From positions 207,953 through 271,952 of the forward strand of contig NZ_BBYJ01000007.1 of the NCBI RefSeq assembly GCF_001528665.1: a stretch of 64,000 bases of DNA, in the 5' to 3' direction. The notes under the pieces were generated by a model, which was given only the letters and a program-made list of their open reading frames with translations, was not told the origin of the DNA and ran no database searches. Position 1 is the stretch's first letter; each line of letters opens with the position of its first letter. Made by a program: the position numbers and the translations under genes. Below, in pieces: positions 51,887 through 59,980 of this stretch. Source of the DNA: Microtetraspora malaysiensis (GTDB lineage Bacteria > Actinomycetota > Actinomycetes > Streptosporangiales > Streptosporangiaceae).

Positions 51887-53299
51887 ATGCAGACCCGAAA
51901 GGATCTCTACCAGGCGCATCGGCTGATGACGCAGCGCCTGGGCACGGCCCTGCTGCAGGCGGAGCCGGACCTGCCGGAGGCCCCGATGCGCCGGCACACC
52001 GTCGCGTCGTTCGGCGGCGTCATGCTCGCGGTCCTCGTCATGGCCGTCTTCGGGATCTGGGGACTGCTCAAGCCCGGCGGCGCGACGAGCCTGACCGATC
52101 CCGGCCAGTTGCTCGTCGAGGAGGAGAGCGGCGCCGTCTACATCTACAGCGAGGCCGGCAAGACGCTGCTCCCCGTCGCCAACTACGCGTCGGCGCGCCT
52201 GCTGCTCGGAACCCCCGACGTGACCGTGCGCAACGTGTCGGCCAGGTCGCTCGCGGAGTTCGACCGCGGCCCGCTCGTGGGCATCCCCGGCGCGCCGGCC
52301 TCGCTCCCCGCGCCGGAGAAGCTGGTCCGCGGCCCCTGGTCCGCCTGCGTGACGGAGGTGGCGGACGCCGCCGGGTCGCGCACGTCGTACGTGACCTTGG
52401 TGGGCGGCAGGGACGTCGGCGGCCGCCAGATCGGCGAGGACGCCATGGCGGTCGAGGACGGGCGGCAGGAGTGGCTGATCTGGGGCGACCAGCGGATGCG
52501 CGTCGTCGGCGACGCCGCACGCTCGCTGGTCGGGGCGAATCCCAAGAAGGTGCCCGCCGCCTGGCTGAACTCCCTCCCGGAAGGCCCCGGCTTCCGCAGT
52601 CCGGACGTCCCCGGCCGAGGCCGCAGGCTGCGCGGTCCGGACGGCACGAGCGCCGTCGTGGGCCAGGTGTTCACCGTCCCGGCGATGGCCGGAACCCCCG
52701 CCCGCTGGTACGTTTTGATGGGCGACGGGCTCGCCCCGATCTCCATCACCCAGGCGAGCCTCCTGCTGGAGGACCCCGAGAGCAAGAAGAAGGCGTACGG
52801 CAGGCGGCCGGTCATGCCCATCCCGATCGACGCGGCCACCGCGAACAGCGCGCCCGTGTCGAAGACCGACATGACGGTCCCCGGGATGCCCACCGAGATG
52901 CCGAAGATCATCGTCCCGGACCTGTCCGCGCCACTGTGCGCCGTCTACGCCGACAGCGAGTCCGGCTCGGCCCGGGCCCGGCTGACCATCGGGAGCCGGA
53001 TCGAGATCCCGGTGCCTCCGGCGAGCGGCGACCAGGAGCATTTCGACCAGGTACTGCTCCCGCCGGGGGCGGCGGCGGTGGCCGGGGTGCTGCCCGGCGA
53101 CGGCGCGGCGGTCCACACGTACTTCCTGGTCACCGACCAGGGGCGCCGGTTCGCGGTCGCGTCCGCCGACCTGCTCGCCGATCTCGGCTACCAGGTCTCG
53201 GACGCCGCGCCGGTGCCGACGCAGATCCTCCACCTGATCCCCGAAGGCCCGGCGCTCGACCCCGCCGCCGCCAGGAAGCCCCTGCAGTACGGCCAGTGA
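51887..53299 (+). CDS. eccB: Type VII secretion core protein EccB
   Basis: This 470-aa protein matches EccB: N-terminal TRKDLYQAHRLMTQRL, one membrane helix (about 41-61), then the long periplasm-side domain with the family landmarks WLIWGDQRMRV and YVLMGDGLAPISITQASLLL. EccB is part of the membrane core complex with EccC, EccD and EccE. ATG has GGGAG upstream. It follows two strong hairpins, so it probably has its own promoter in 51741-51886. It converges on the 238-aa WXG/TM gene. Confidence 0.95.
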   Translation: MQTRKDLYQAHRLMTQRLGTALLQAEPDLPEAPMRRHTVASFGGVMLAVLVMAVFGIWGLLKPGGATSLTDPGQLLVEEESGAVYIYSEAGKTLLPVANYASARLLLGTPDVTVRNVSARSLAEFDRGPLVGIPGAPASLPAPEKLVRGPWSACVTEVADAAGSRTSYVTLVGGRDVGGRQIGEDAMAVEDGRQEWLIWGDQRMRVVGDAARSLVGANPKKVPAAWLNSLPEGPGFRSPDVPGRGRRLRGPDGTSAVVGQVFTVPAMAGTPARWYVLMGDGLAPISITQASLLLEDPESKKKAYGRRPVMPIPIDAATANSAPVSKTDMTVPGMPTEMPKIIVPDLSAPLCAVYADSESGSARARLTIGSRIEIPVPPASGDQEHFDQVLLPPGAAAVAGVLPGDGAAVHTYFLVTDQGRRFAVASADLLADLGYQVSDAAPVPTQILHLIPEGPALDPAAARKPLQYGQ

Positions 53300-53341
53300 C
53301 CGGCGCTCCGGCGGGACTTCCCGGCCCGGCTTCCGGCTTCC

Positions 53342-54058
53342 CTAGGCCCCCGCCATCCCCGGGATCTGCGGGACCTTCAGGTCCTGCTGGAGCCCGGCCT
53401 CGTCGTTGTACTTCAGGTACGCGCCGGAGTAGTCGGCCGGCTGCTGCGGGAGCGCCGTCGTGTTGGGGAACAGGGCGCCCGTACTCGAGCTCTGCCAGTT
53501 CACCAGGCCGATGACTCCGGCGATCATGAAAACGGCCCTGGCCTGCTTCTGCAGGAGCTTCCTCATCGCCCCCGCGAGGGTGGTCAGCGCGGAACCCGTC
53601 GCGGCCCGGACCGCGACCTTGGCAGGGGGGTAGGCGATGCATATGTACTGCAGCACGGCAAAGGCGGCCAGTAGGCCGGCCACACTGAGGCAGACGATGA
53701 CGGCGACGTGGTACATCCTCGCGGTCTGGTCGAGGGAGTCACCCGCCCCTTCGTGGTTGCGCTTGAGCTGATCGACTCCTTCCACGAAGGTGTCCGCGAC
53801 GGCGCTGAAGGTCGAGAACGCCGGCCCCTTCCACTTGTCCTTGAACGAGTCCCTCATCTGGACGATGTGGTCCTTGAGGGAGTCGAGGTCGACGCGCCAG
53901 TCGGCCGCGGCCGCGGCCATGGCCTCCGGATCGGAGACGAACGACGACATCATGAGAACGATGGTCCTCGCGACCGGGTACTCCCACAGAAGCATCGCGG
54001 AACCGCCGGCCGCCGCCACCGCGTTCATGATCAACATCTTGTCGCTCTCGTAAGCCAC
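53342..54058 (-). CDS. WXG100-like protein with membrane helices
   Basis: This encodes a 238-aa protein. Residues 40-110 form a WXG100-like hairpin (RDSFKDKWKGPAFSTFSAVA, Trp-x-Gly). A membrane helix pair follows (about 115-145 and a weaker one near 170-190; AVIVCLSVAGLLAAFAVLQY). The C-terminal 45 residues are polar (GALFPNTTALPQQPADYSG). It ends the minus-strand operon that begins with the WXG100 pair at 59.8 kb. It may be a membrane-bound substrate or a toxin-like effector; no toxin domain is recognised. Confidence 0.75.
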   Translation of the reverse strand: MAYESDKMLIMNAVAAAGGSAMLLWEYPVARTIVLMMSSFVSDPEAMAAAAADWRVDLDSLKDHIVQMRDSFKDKWKGPAFSTFSAVADTFVEGVDQLKRNHEGAGDSLDQTARMYHVAVIVCLSVAGLLAAFAVLQYICIAYPPAKVAVRAATGSALTTLAGAMRKLLQKQARAVFMIAGVIGLVNWQSSSTGALFPNTTALPQQPADYSGAYLKYNDEAGLQQDLKVPQIPGMAGA

Positions 54059-54099
54059 GAGCCGCTTCCTCTATTCCTTCTGGTGTCGCCGGACGGCGC

Positions 54100-55167
54100 T
54101 CAGTCGATCTGACCGATCACCGCAGGGGCCACGTCGTCGTCCGCGCCCCAGTCACCCTCGTCACCGGTGAGGAAGGCCGACTTCTCCCTCTCGCGCTCCT
54201 GCGCCCCACCGCCGCCGCCCCCACCCATCGGGGGCATGTACGGCATCCCCGTGCCGCCCGCTCCCGCCGCGCGCGCGGCGTCGGCGGCCGTCCGGCCCAG
54301 CCCCGCCCCCGGCGCCGTTCCGGAGTAGCCGGGTCCGCCGGTGGTCGTACCGCCCGGCCCGGATCCCGGCCACCCGGAGCCCCCGGGGTACTGCCCCCCG
54401 GGGTTCTGCCCCCCGGGAATCGTGACCCTGTTCGGGTCGAGTCCCGCGAGGTTGGTGCTCGGATCGCCGATCGAGGGGGTGGTGATCCCGGTCGTGTCGT
54501 GGGACGGGAGATCGGTTCCCGGCCCCTTGCCCAGGTCGTCCGGGTTCGGAACATTGGGCCCCTTGCCCAGGTCGTCCGGGTTCGGAGCCTTGGGCCCCTT
54601 GCCCAGGTCATCCGGATTCGGAGCCTTGGGCCCCTTGCCCAGGTCATCCGGATTCGGAACGTCGGGCCCCTTGCCCAGGTCATCCGGATTCGGAACCTTG
54701 GGCCCCTTGCCCAGGTCATCCGGATTCGGAACGTCGGGCATCTTCGGATCCGGCGTGCCGGGGATCTTCGGCGTGCCGGGGACCTTCGGATCCGGCGTGT
54801 CCGAGCCCTTTTTCTTGTCGTCGGGGTTGGTGCGGTCGTAGTTATCGTCCATGTCCTTGAGCGCCTTCTCCCAGGACGCCAGCGCCTTCTGGGCTTCCTC
54901 GAGGGCGCTCGCCGCGGCCTTGCGCGCGGAGTCGTGCGCGCTGGCCAGGCCGATGCCGACGGCGCCGAACCCGGGGAACCCGATCTCGATCGAACCGGTC
55001 GCCTGCGAGATCTTCCCGAGGGCGGGGGCGCGTTCCGCGAGTTTGCTGCCGAGACTCGCCACCTCCCCCTTCTCCGGGAACTGGAGCTCTTGGTGGCCCA
55101 TCAGCGACGAGCCGCCCATCAGGTCGGCGGCGCTCGGGATGCCCGAACCGGACGAGGAGTCAGTCAT
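54100..55167 (-). CDS. Type VII-associated protein with PNPDDLGKG repeats and shared C-terminal tail
   Basis: This encodes a 355-aa protein. Residues about 30-110 are helical (Ala/Lys-rich; AAASALEEAQKALASWEKAL) and may form a hairpin without a clear WxG. A linker with six 12-residue repeats (PNPDDLGKGP plus two variable residues) follows, then a Gly/Pro-rich region (GTGMPYMPPMGGGG) and a C-terminal tail SAFLTGDEGDWGADDD ending APAVIGQID. The tail is shared with two neighbours (55191-56468 and 57027-58589). It is probably secreted or a surface-linked partner. Function unknown. Confidence 0.8.
   Translation of the reverse strand: MTDSSSGSGIPSAADLMGGSSLMGHQELQFPEKGEVASLGSKLAERAPALGKISQATGSIEIGFPGFGAVGIGLASAHDSARKAAASALEEAQKALASWEKALKDMDDNYDRTNPDDKKKGSDTPDPKVPGTPKIPGTPDPKMPDVPNPDDLGKGPKVPNPDDLGKGPDVPNPDDLGKGPKAPNPDDLGKGPKAPNPDDLGKGPNVPNPDDLGKGPGTDLPSHDTTGITTPSIGDPSTNLAGLDPNRVTIPGGQNPGGQYPGGSGWPGSGPGGTTTGGPGYSGTAPGAGLGRTAADAARAAGAGGTGMPYMPPMGGGGGGGAQEREREKSAFLTGDEGDWGADDDVAPAVIGQID
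54521..54740 (-). repeat. Six tandem 36-bp repeats in a coding sequence
   Basis: Each unit encodes PNPDDLGKGP plus two variable residues (KV, DV, KA, KA, NV, GT-like). The units divide into two sequence types, one with gtcgtccgggttc and one with gtcatccggattc, suggesting expansion by local duplication. Copy number is likely variable between strains. Confidence 0.9.
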
Positions 55168-55190
55168 GTGTACGCGCCTTCCGCTGTCCG

Positions 55191-56468
55191 CTACCCGAGC
55201 ACCGGGGGAATGCTGCTGCCGCCCTCGCCCCAGACCTCGTCGTCTTCCATGAGCCAGGTGGAGTTCTCCCGGTCCGCCTGCCCCTCACGGCCCTGTCCGC
55301 CGCCGTGCGCGCCGGCCCCCATCATGCCGTTCGCGCCCGCCGCTCCCGCGCCGCGAAGACCCGTACCGCGAGACGCCGCCCCGCCTCCGGACGAGCCGCC
55401 GGCCACGCCGCCGAGCCCCGGCACGATCCCGGCGGAGCCCCCTCCGAAGGCGCCGGAGCCGGACGAGCCGCCGGAGGAGGGACCGCTGAGCGTGGTCGCC
55501 GACGGGGTGAGCGTCCCCGGGCCGCTGTACCCGGCCAGATCGGCGGTGCCGGAGCCCGATCCCGTGCTCGATCCCGGGCCGGTTCCCCCTCCGGAGGGGC
55601 CGCCGGGTGTCACCCCGGTCCCGTCTCCTCCCCCGAGACCGCCGGTGGACGGGCCGAGGACGGACGGCGTGACCCCATCGGCGCCGGGACCGGTGATCCC
55701 GAGGTCGCCCGGGATCGAGCCGGGCCCTCCGAGACCGTCGACGTCCGGAACCGATCCATTGACGTCCGGAACCGAACCGCTGACGTTCGGAGCCCCGTCG
55801 AAGCCGGGCAGGGGGCCGCCCGGGCCCGAGGGCAGCCTCAGGTTGACCTTCTCCGGGTCGTACTGGACCTTCGAGAGGTCCGGCAGCTCGATGTCGTGGG
55901 GGTCGGGCAGCGCCTGCTGGACTTCGGACGGCAGCGTCGCGTAATTCTCGACGATCCGCTCGTTGACCCGCTTCAGATGGTCGGCGGCGCGCTTTTCCGT
56001 ACGAGACCGGCCCCACCACACGTCGGCCCAGTCGATGTCGTGATCGGAACGCGAGTCCTCGCCGACCTTCTCGACCACGTTCTGCTGCGCGTACACGAGA
56101 GTGTCGGCGTAGTCCTGGAGCGACCGTCCGGTCTTCCCCAGCTTCCCGGCGAGCTCGCGCACGCTCGCGTGCAGACTCCGGAGCTGCTTCTGCACCTCGA
56201 CCGCCTCCGGGCCCTTGTAGTGCTCGGCCAGCCCGGTGGCGGCGCTTTTCACGTCCGTGGCGAAGCTGTCGAGCAGCCCCTGGGCGGCGGAGTAGTACTG
56301 CCCGGCCCGGCGCACCGAGTTCGGGTCGCTGTTGTCCACCCAATCCTTGATCGTGTCGATGTTGGAGTGGAACAGGGTCGCCCAGAAGCCGGTGGCGAGA
56401 TCGACGTCCTTGGTGGGAGCGATCGTGAACTTCTTCAGTTCGATGTTTACGATCTTCGGGTCCGTCAT
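55191..56468 (-). CDS. Large type VII-associated PPE-like protein with shared tail
   Basis: This 425-aa protein has an N-terminal helical domain of about 200 residues with a WXG100/PPE-like core (HYKGPEAVEVQKQLRSLHAS) and a Trp-rich stretch (FWATLFHSN, WADVWWGRSR). Residues 215-385 are a Gly/Pro/Ser-rich linker including repeated GSVPDVNG/GSVPDVDG. The tail STWLMEDDEVWGEGGSS ends IPPVLG and matches two neighbours. It lies 11 bp downstream of a small helical gene (56480-57001), so the two probably form a heterodimer pair like PE/PPE. It is likely a secreted substrate. Confidence 0.8.
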   Translation of the reverse strand: MTDPKIVNIELKKFTIAPTKDVDLATGFWATLFHSNIDTIKDWVDNSDPNSVRRAGQYYSAAQGLLDSFATDVKSAATGLAEHYKGPEAVEVQKQLRSLHASVRELAGKLGKTGRSLQDYADTLVYAQQNVVEKVGEDSRSDHDIDWADVWWGRSRTEKRAADHLKRVNERIVENYATLPSEVQQALPDPHDIELPDLSKVQYDPEKVNLRLPSGPGGPLPGFDGAPNVSGSVPDVNGSVPDVDGLGGPGSIPGDLGITGPGADGVTPSVLGPSTGGLGGGDGTGVTPGGPSGGGTGPGSSTGSGSGTADLAGYSGPGTLTPSATTLSGPSSGGSSGSGAFGGGSAGIVPGLGGVAGGSSGGGAASRGTGLRGAGAAGANGMMGAGAHGGGQGREGQADRENSTWLMEDDEVWGEGGSSIPPVLG

Positions 56469-56479
56469 CGTGCGCTCCG

Positions 56480-57001
56480 TCAGACTTCGCGCGAAGCGTC
56501 GGCCCCGTTGGCCTGCTCCGCTCGGTCATAGCTGTCCACCATCGTCAGCAACGCCTGGGCGGCGGCGTCGGCCCGCGTGACCAGGTCCGCGTACGCGCCG
56601 GTCCCCGCCTGCAGGTGCTCGCCTCCGGGGGAACGGCTGTCCCCGTCGTGTTTGATGGCGCCCTCGCCGACAAGCTGGTTGAACGCGACATTCGCCGCTG
56701 TGTAGAAGGACTGCGCCGCCCGCCACGAGCCGTAGCGCTCCGCGGCGAGCCCGCACTCCCGTCGCAGGTCCGGCAGCGATCCCGCGCCGGCCGGGGGCCC
56801 CGGCAGCGGCGAGTTGTCCCCGGGGGCGTGCGCCACGAACCGGGCCGGCGCCTGGGTCTCCGTGATCAGGGCGTCCAGGGCCGTGCGCAGGTTGCCGGCG
56901 ATCCGCTTGATCTCCGGACGGTTGAGTTCCGGGCTACCCGACCCGCTCGCGTCGTTCTTGTCCGTCAGACCGGGCCAGTCCGGGTCATACTCGAGCGCCA
57001 T
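56480..57001 (-). CDS. Small helical partner of the 425-aa protein
   Basis: This encodes a 173-aa protein. ATG 57001 is favoured over 57010 by AGGA upstream. It begins LEYDPDWPGL, as does the other small partner (LPLDPKWPGL, 58603-59022). Helices follow (IAGNLRTALDALITETQAPA, ERYGSWRAAQSFYTAANVAF). The C-terminus has YDRAE, matching the YxxxD/E export motif. The stop is 11 bp before the large partner. Function inferred from pairing. Confidence 0.75.
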   Translation of the reverse strand: MALEYDPDWPGLTDKNDASGSGSPELNRPEIKRIAGNLRTALDALITETQAPARFVAHAPGDNSPLPGPPAGAGSLPDLRRECGLAAERYGSWRAAQSFYTAANVAFNQLVGEGAIKHDGDSRSPGGEHLQAGTGAYADLVTRADAAAQALLTMVDSYDRAEQANGADASREV

Positions 57002-57026
57002 GCGCACCATCCTGCTCTGGTAGGGA

Positions 57027-58589
57027 TCAGCCGATCACCGGCGGAATGACGCGATGGCTGGAGTCCCAGGCGTCGCGATCCTCGTTCAGCCAGGTGGTCC
57101 TCTCCTGACTTTCCCGGTCACCGGCGGCGCCGGCTCCGGCTCCGCTCATCGGCATGAACGGCATCGACGACCCCGCCGGGCCCCTGGGCGCCACGAGCCC
57201 CGGCCCACCGGCGACCGGTGTACCCGATCCCGGCCCGCCCAGGATCGACGGGGTGCCCGGAGCCACCGTTCCCGGTTGGGTCACCACGCCGCCGGTCACC
57301 CGCGGATCGACCGAGATGAGCCGGCCGTTCGTGTCGCCGATGACCGGATTCGTGATCGGCATGTCCCGGACACCGGCCGTCTCGGTGCTCTGACTGTCGC
57401 TTCCCGCCAGGTCGTTCTGCCCGATGACGGAGGGGGCGGTGCCGTCGCCCGTGTTCGTCGCGGGGCCCGCACCGGTGTCCGTCCCGGGAGCCGATCCGGG
57501 GTCGGAGCCGGTCCCGGGGGCGCCGGGATCACCCGCGCCACCTGACGGGTCGGTCGTGCCACCGCCCGCTTCCGGGGATCCCGGGTTTCCCGAGCCGCCG
57601 GAACCGCCGGAACCGCCGGTGTGACCGCCTCCCGTGCCGGAGCCGTCCGTCCCGTGGGATCCCCCGCCGCCCGAGCCGGAGCCCGCCCGCGGCGACGAGC
57701 CCCCCGAACCGCCCGAGCCACCGCTGTGGTCCGCACCGCCGGTGCCGCCGGAACGGACTCTCGACGTGCCGCCCCCGTCCGAGCCCGACGACCCGTCTCC
57801 GTAGGTGACCTGGCGCCGTGGTGGGGAACCCCCGTCCGGAGGCGACACCTTCGGCAGCTCGTACGTCACATCAGCGGGTATGTGAGCCGCGTAGACATCG
57901 ACGATCTTCGTGTTCAGCTCGTTGAGCACTCCCCTGGCGCGGTTGTCCGCGAAGGCCTTGGCCGCCAGGTAGGTGCCCTCGGTCTTGATGCCGTTGTAAT
58001 TGGAACGCAGGAGGCTGGGGGGAAGGCCCCCCTGATCGCCGATGACTCCGTTCGAGTACAGCCCCGGCTGGGTCGGGCCCTGGAGTCCCGTGGCGCCCGT
58101 CAGCGACGGGCTCGTGTTCTGCTGGAACGAAGTGGCCCCCGAAGGCGGCGGCCCGACCAGAGAAGAGTTCTGCTGGGGGTAGCACCCGGGCAGTTCCTTC
58201 TGCAGATTTCCCTGGATCTGCTCGATCTCGGTCTTCGCCTTGGGCAGATGGACCTCGCCGTACAGCCTGAGCGCCTGGCTCATCCCCCGCATCTTCGTGG
58301 CGAGTTCCTCGCCCACCGCGGTGAGGAGCCGCAGCGCCTTCTGAACGTCGGCGGCGGCCGGCCCCTTCCACGCCTCGGCGAGCCGCTGCGCGCGCGCCTG
58401 GATCGCGTCCGTCATCAGTTCGATGTTCGAGGCGGCGTGTGTGTAGGCGAATCCGGCGTCGCTCACCAGCGTCGGCGAGCTTTTCCGCAACCACGCCGCG
58501 ATCTGGTCCGTGTCGGTGGGAGCGGTCACCGGGGCGGCCGTCGGGGGCTGCCCCGTTTTGATGCTGAGAGTCTTTCGATCGGTGTCCAC
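57027..58589 (-). CDS. Large type VII-associated PPE-like protein with long Gly-rich linker and shared tail
   Basis: This 520-aa protein has a helical N-terminal 240 residues with a WXG100-like turn (LAEAWKGPAAADVQKALRLL). A very long Gly/Ser/Pro/Thr linker (about 250-480) follows, with scattered PSVIG, NPVIG and PSILG motifs, then SMPFMPMSGAGAGA and the tail TTWLNEDRDAWDSSHRV ending IPPVIG. The tail aligns without gaps to the proteins of 55191-56468 and 54100-55167. It lies 13 bp downstream of a small helical gene. GTG 58589 has AGGGGGG upstream. It is probably a secreted substrate. Confidence 0.8.
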   Translation of the reverse strand: MDTDRKTLSIKTGQPPTAAPVTAPTDTDQIAAWLRKSSPTLVSDAGFAYTHAASNIELMTDAIQARAQRLAEAWKGPAAADVQKALRLLTAVGEELATKMRGMSQALRLYGEVHLPKAKTEIEQIQGNLQKELPGCYPQQNSSLVGPPPSGATSFQQNTSPSLTGATGLQGPTQPGLYSNGVIGDQGGLPPSLLRSNYNGIKTEGTYLAAKAFADNRARGVLNELNTKIVDVYAAHIPADVTYELPKVSPPDGGSPPRRQVTYGDGSSGSDGGGTSRVRSGGTGGADHSGGSGGSGGSSPRAGSGSGGGGSHGTDGSGTGGGHTGGSGGSGGSGNPGSPEAGGGTTDPSGGAGDPGAPGTGSDPGSAPGTDTGAGPATNTGDGTAPSVIGQNDLAGSDSQSTETAGVRDMPITNPVIGDTNGRLISVDPRVTGGVVTQPGTVAPGTPSILGGPGSGTPVAGGPGLVAPRGPAGSSMPFMPMSGAGAGAAGDRESQERTTWLNEDRDAWDSSHRVIPPVIG

Positions 58590-58602
58590 GGCGGCCCCCC
58601 TG

Positions 58603-59022
58603 TCAGGCGCTCCCGTTGCCCTCGTTCGCGCGGTTCGTCTTGGCGTACTCGTCGGCCTGGGCTTCCATCACGAGCATCACGGTCTTGTAGACCTCGGCCC
58701 ACCGCTGGTAGGCCTCCAGCAATGCCCTGCCGCCCTTGGCCGCCGTGTCGGCGAGCACCTTCGCGTCCGCCCACTCACCGAGCTGTCCGGCCCCGATCTT
58801 CTCCAGGCCGCTCTGCTCGACACTCTTCACCGAGCCGGTCGTATAGCCCTCGTCGAAGGCCGCTGCGTCGACGCCGGCCAGGTACTCCTTCAGCTCTCCG
58901 GCGATCGTCCTGATCGTGGCGACGTTGTATTGCACCGGAACGTCACCGTCCAGGCCCGGCCATTTCGGGTCGAGCGGGAGCGTGTCGCCGCCGTCGCCGC
59001 CCATGGCGTCCTTCTGCGTCAT
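58603..59022 (-). CDS. Small helical partner of the 520-aa protein
   Basis: This encodes a 139-aa protein from ATG 59022 (GTG 59037 is an alternative with a weaker ribosome site). It starts with LPLDPKWPGL and has helices TIRTIAGELKEYLAGVDAAA and ALLEAYQRWAEVYKTVMLVM, ending YAKTNRANEGNG. It resembles the small partner at 56480-57001 and occupies the same place relative to its large partner. This is a PE/PPE-like arrangement by analogy. Confidence 0.75.
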   Translation of the reverse strand: MTQKDAMGGDGGDTLPLDPKWPGLDGDVPVQYNVATIRTIAGELKEYLAGVDAAAFDEGYTTGSVKSVEQSGLEKIGAGQLGEWADAKVLADTAAKGGRALLEAYQRWAEVYKTVMLVMEAQADEYAKTNRANEGNGSA

Positions 59023-59142
59023 GTCACCCCAACTCACGACCTGCGAGGCCCGTCACCGAGCCATCCGCGGAATCGGGCACGGAAGGGCCGTCCCGGCCGT
59101 CGAGAACGGCGACGGCCCGGGAAGACCCGTACGAGCGCTGGG

Positions 59143-59457
59143 TCAGCCGTTCACCCACATGCTCTTGTTCCTGATCTCCGCCGCCTTGTAGTTCTCGTTG
59201 GCGATCTGGATGGCCCGCTGCATCTCGTCCAGCTGGCTCCTCATCTTGGTGGCGGCGGCGTCCCACTTCCGCTGGTGCTCGCGGAAGAACGCCTCCGCGC
59301 CGTCGTCGCCCTCCCAGTGACCGGAGAGGTCCTGCTGGAGCTTGGCGAGCAGGTCGGACGTGGCCCGCTCGAAGTCACCCAGGATCTTGACGAAGTCCTC
59401 CTGGGCCAGATCCATGTGGCCGAAGTTGACCTTGGTAAAGTCGAGTTCAGCGGACAC
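59143..59457 (-). CDS. WXG100-family protein (Esx pair, second gene)
   Basis: This 104-aa protein has the hairpin turn GHWEGDDGAEAF (Trp-x-Gly) and a C-terminal YKAAE, a match to the YxxxD/E export signal, in NENYKAAEIRNKSMW. GTG start with GGAGAG upstream. It lies 33 bp downstream of another WXG100 gene, the classic paired layout of heterodimeric substrates. It is likely secreted through the EccC-like motor. Confidence 0.92.
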   Translation of the reverse strand: MSAELDFTKVNFGHMDLAQEDFVKILGDFERATSDLLAKLQQDLSGHWEGDDGAEAFFREHQRKWDAAATKMRSQLDEMQRAIQIANENYKAAEIRNKSMWVNG

Positions 59458-59490
59458 TGCGCTCTCCGTTCCTGCCTGACTGGCTTTCGG

Positions 59491-59817
59491 TCACTTGATG
59501 TCGACGTTGATCAGCGACTCGACACGGCCCACGCCGGCCTGGACGTCCTGGTCCGCGGCGTCGTAGACGATGGCGTTGACGCCCATCTTGTCCGCGATCG
59601 ACTCGAGGTCCTCTCGGACCGTCCTCATGCTGTCGTTCCAGGTGATCATCGCCCGCTTGAAGACGGCGGCCGCCGGGCCCATCCATCCCGTGGCCAGCAG
59701 GCCGTTCGCCGTCGTCTCGACACCCGAGCGAAGGCCCTCGATGTACTGGGCCGTGTCGACGACATGGCCGGACGCTTTCGTGATCTGTGCGGGGCTCGCC
59801 CCAAAGAACTGCGACAT
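59491..59817 (-). CDS. WXG100-family protein (Esx pair, first gene)
   Basis: This 108-aa protein starts MSQFFGASPAQI with ACGGAGGTGA upstream; a longer frame from 59877 is less likely. The turn motif is GWMGPAAAVFKRA (Trp-x-Gly), and the C-terminus carries YDAAD (YxxxD) in AIVYDAADQDVQ. It is first in a minus-strand operon of up to eight genes ending at 53342. Confidence 0.92.
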   Translation of the reverse strand: MSQFFGASPAQITKASGHVVDTAQYIEGLRSGVETTANGLLATGWMGPAAAVFKRAMITWNDSMRTVREDLESIADKMGVNAIVYDAADQDVQAGVGRVESLINVDIK

Positions 59818-59980
59818 TCCGTCACCTCCGTGACATGTGGCCGGTCTGGCCCCAGACGTTCCCGGCGTCAAGGACACGTCGTACGGATATCACCAGACCG
59901 CATCGTATGCCTCAAGATCTACCTAGCTAACATGCATGTATATTACGGATAAGTAAACTTTGATCAACCTATCCGTGTCA
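59818..59980 (-). promoter_or_regulatory. Promoter region of the WXG100/substrate operon
   Basis: On the minus strand, TTGATC (59962-59967) and TAATAT (59940-59945) are separated by 16 bp, a good sigma-70-like promoter. A perfect palindrome ACATGCATGT (59930-59939) follows right after the -10, in a candidate operator or leader position. The untranslated leader would be about 115 nt. Confidence 0.6.

Noticed and set aside
54521-54740. Regular 36-bp repeats considered as a CRISPR array
   Set aside because: No spacers; the units are contiguous and in frame within a protein.
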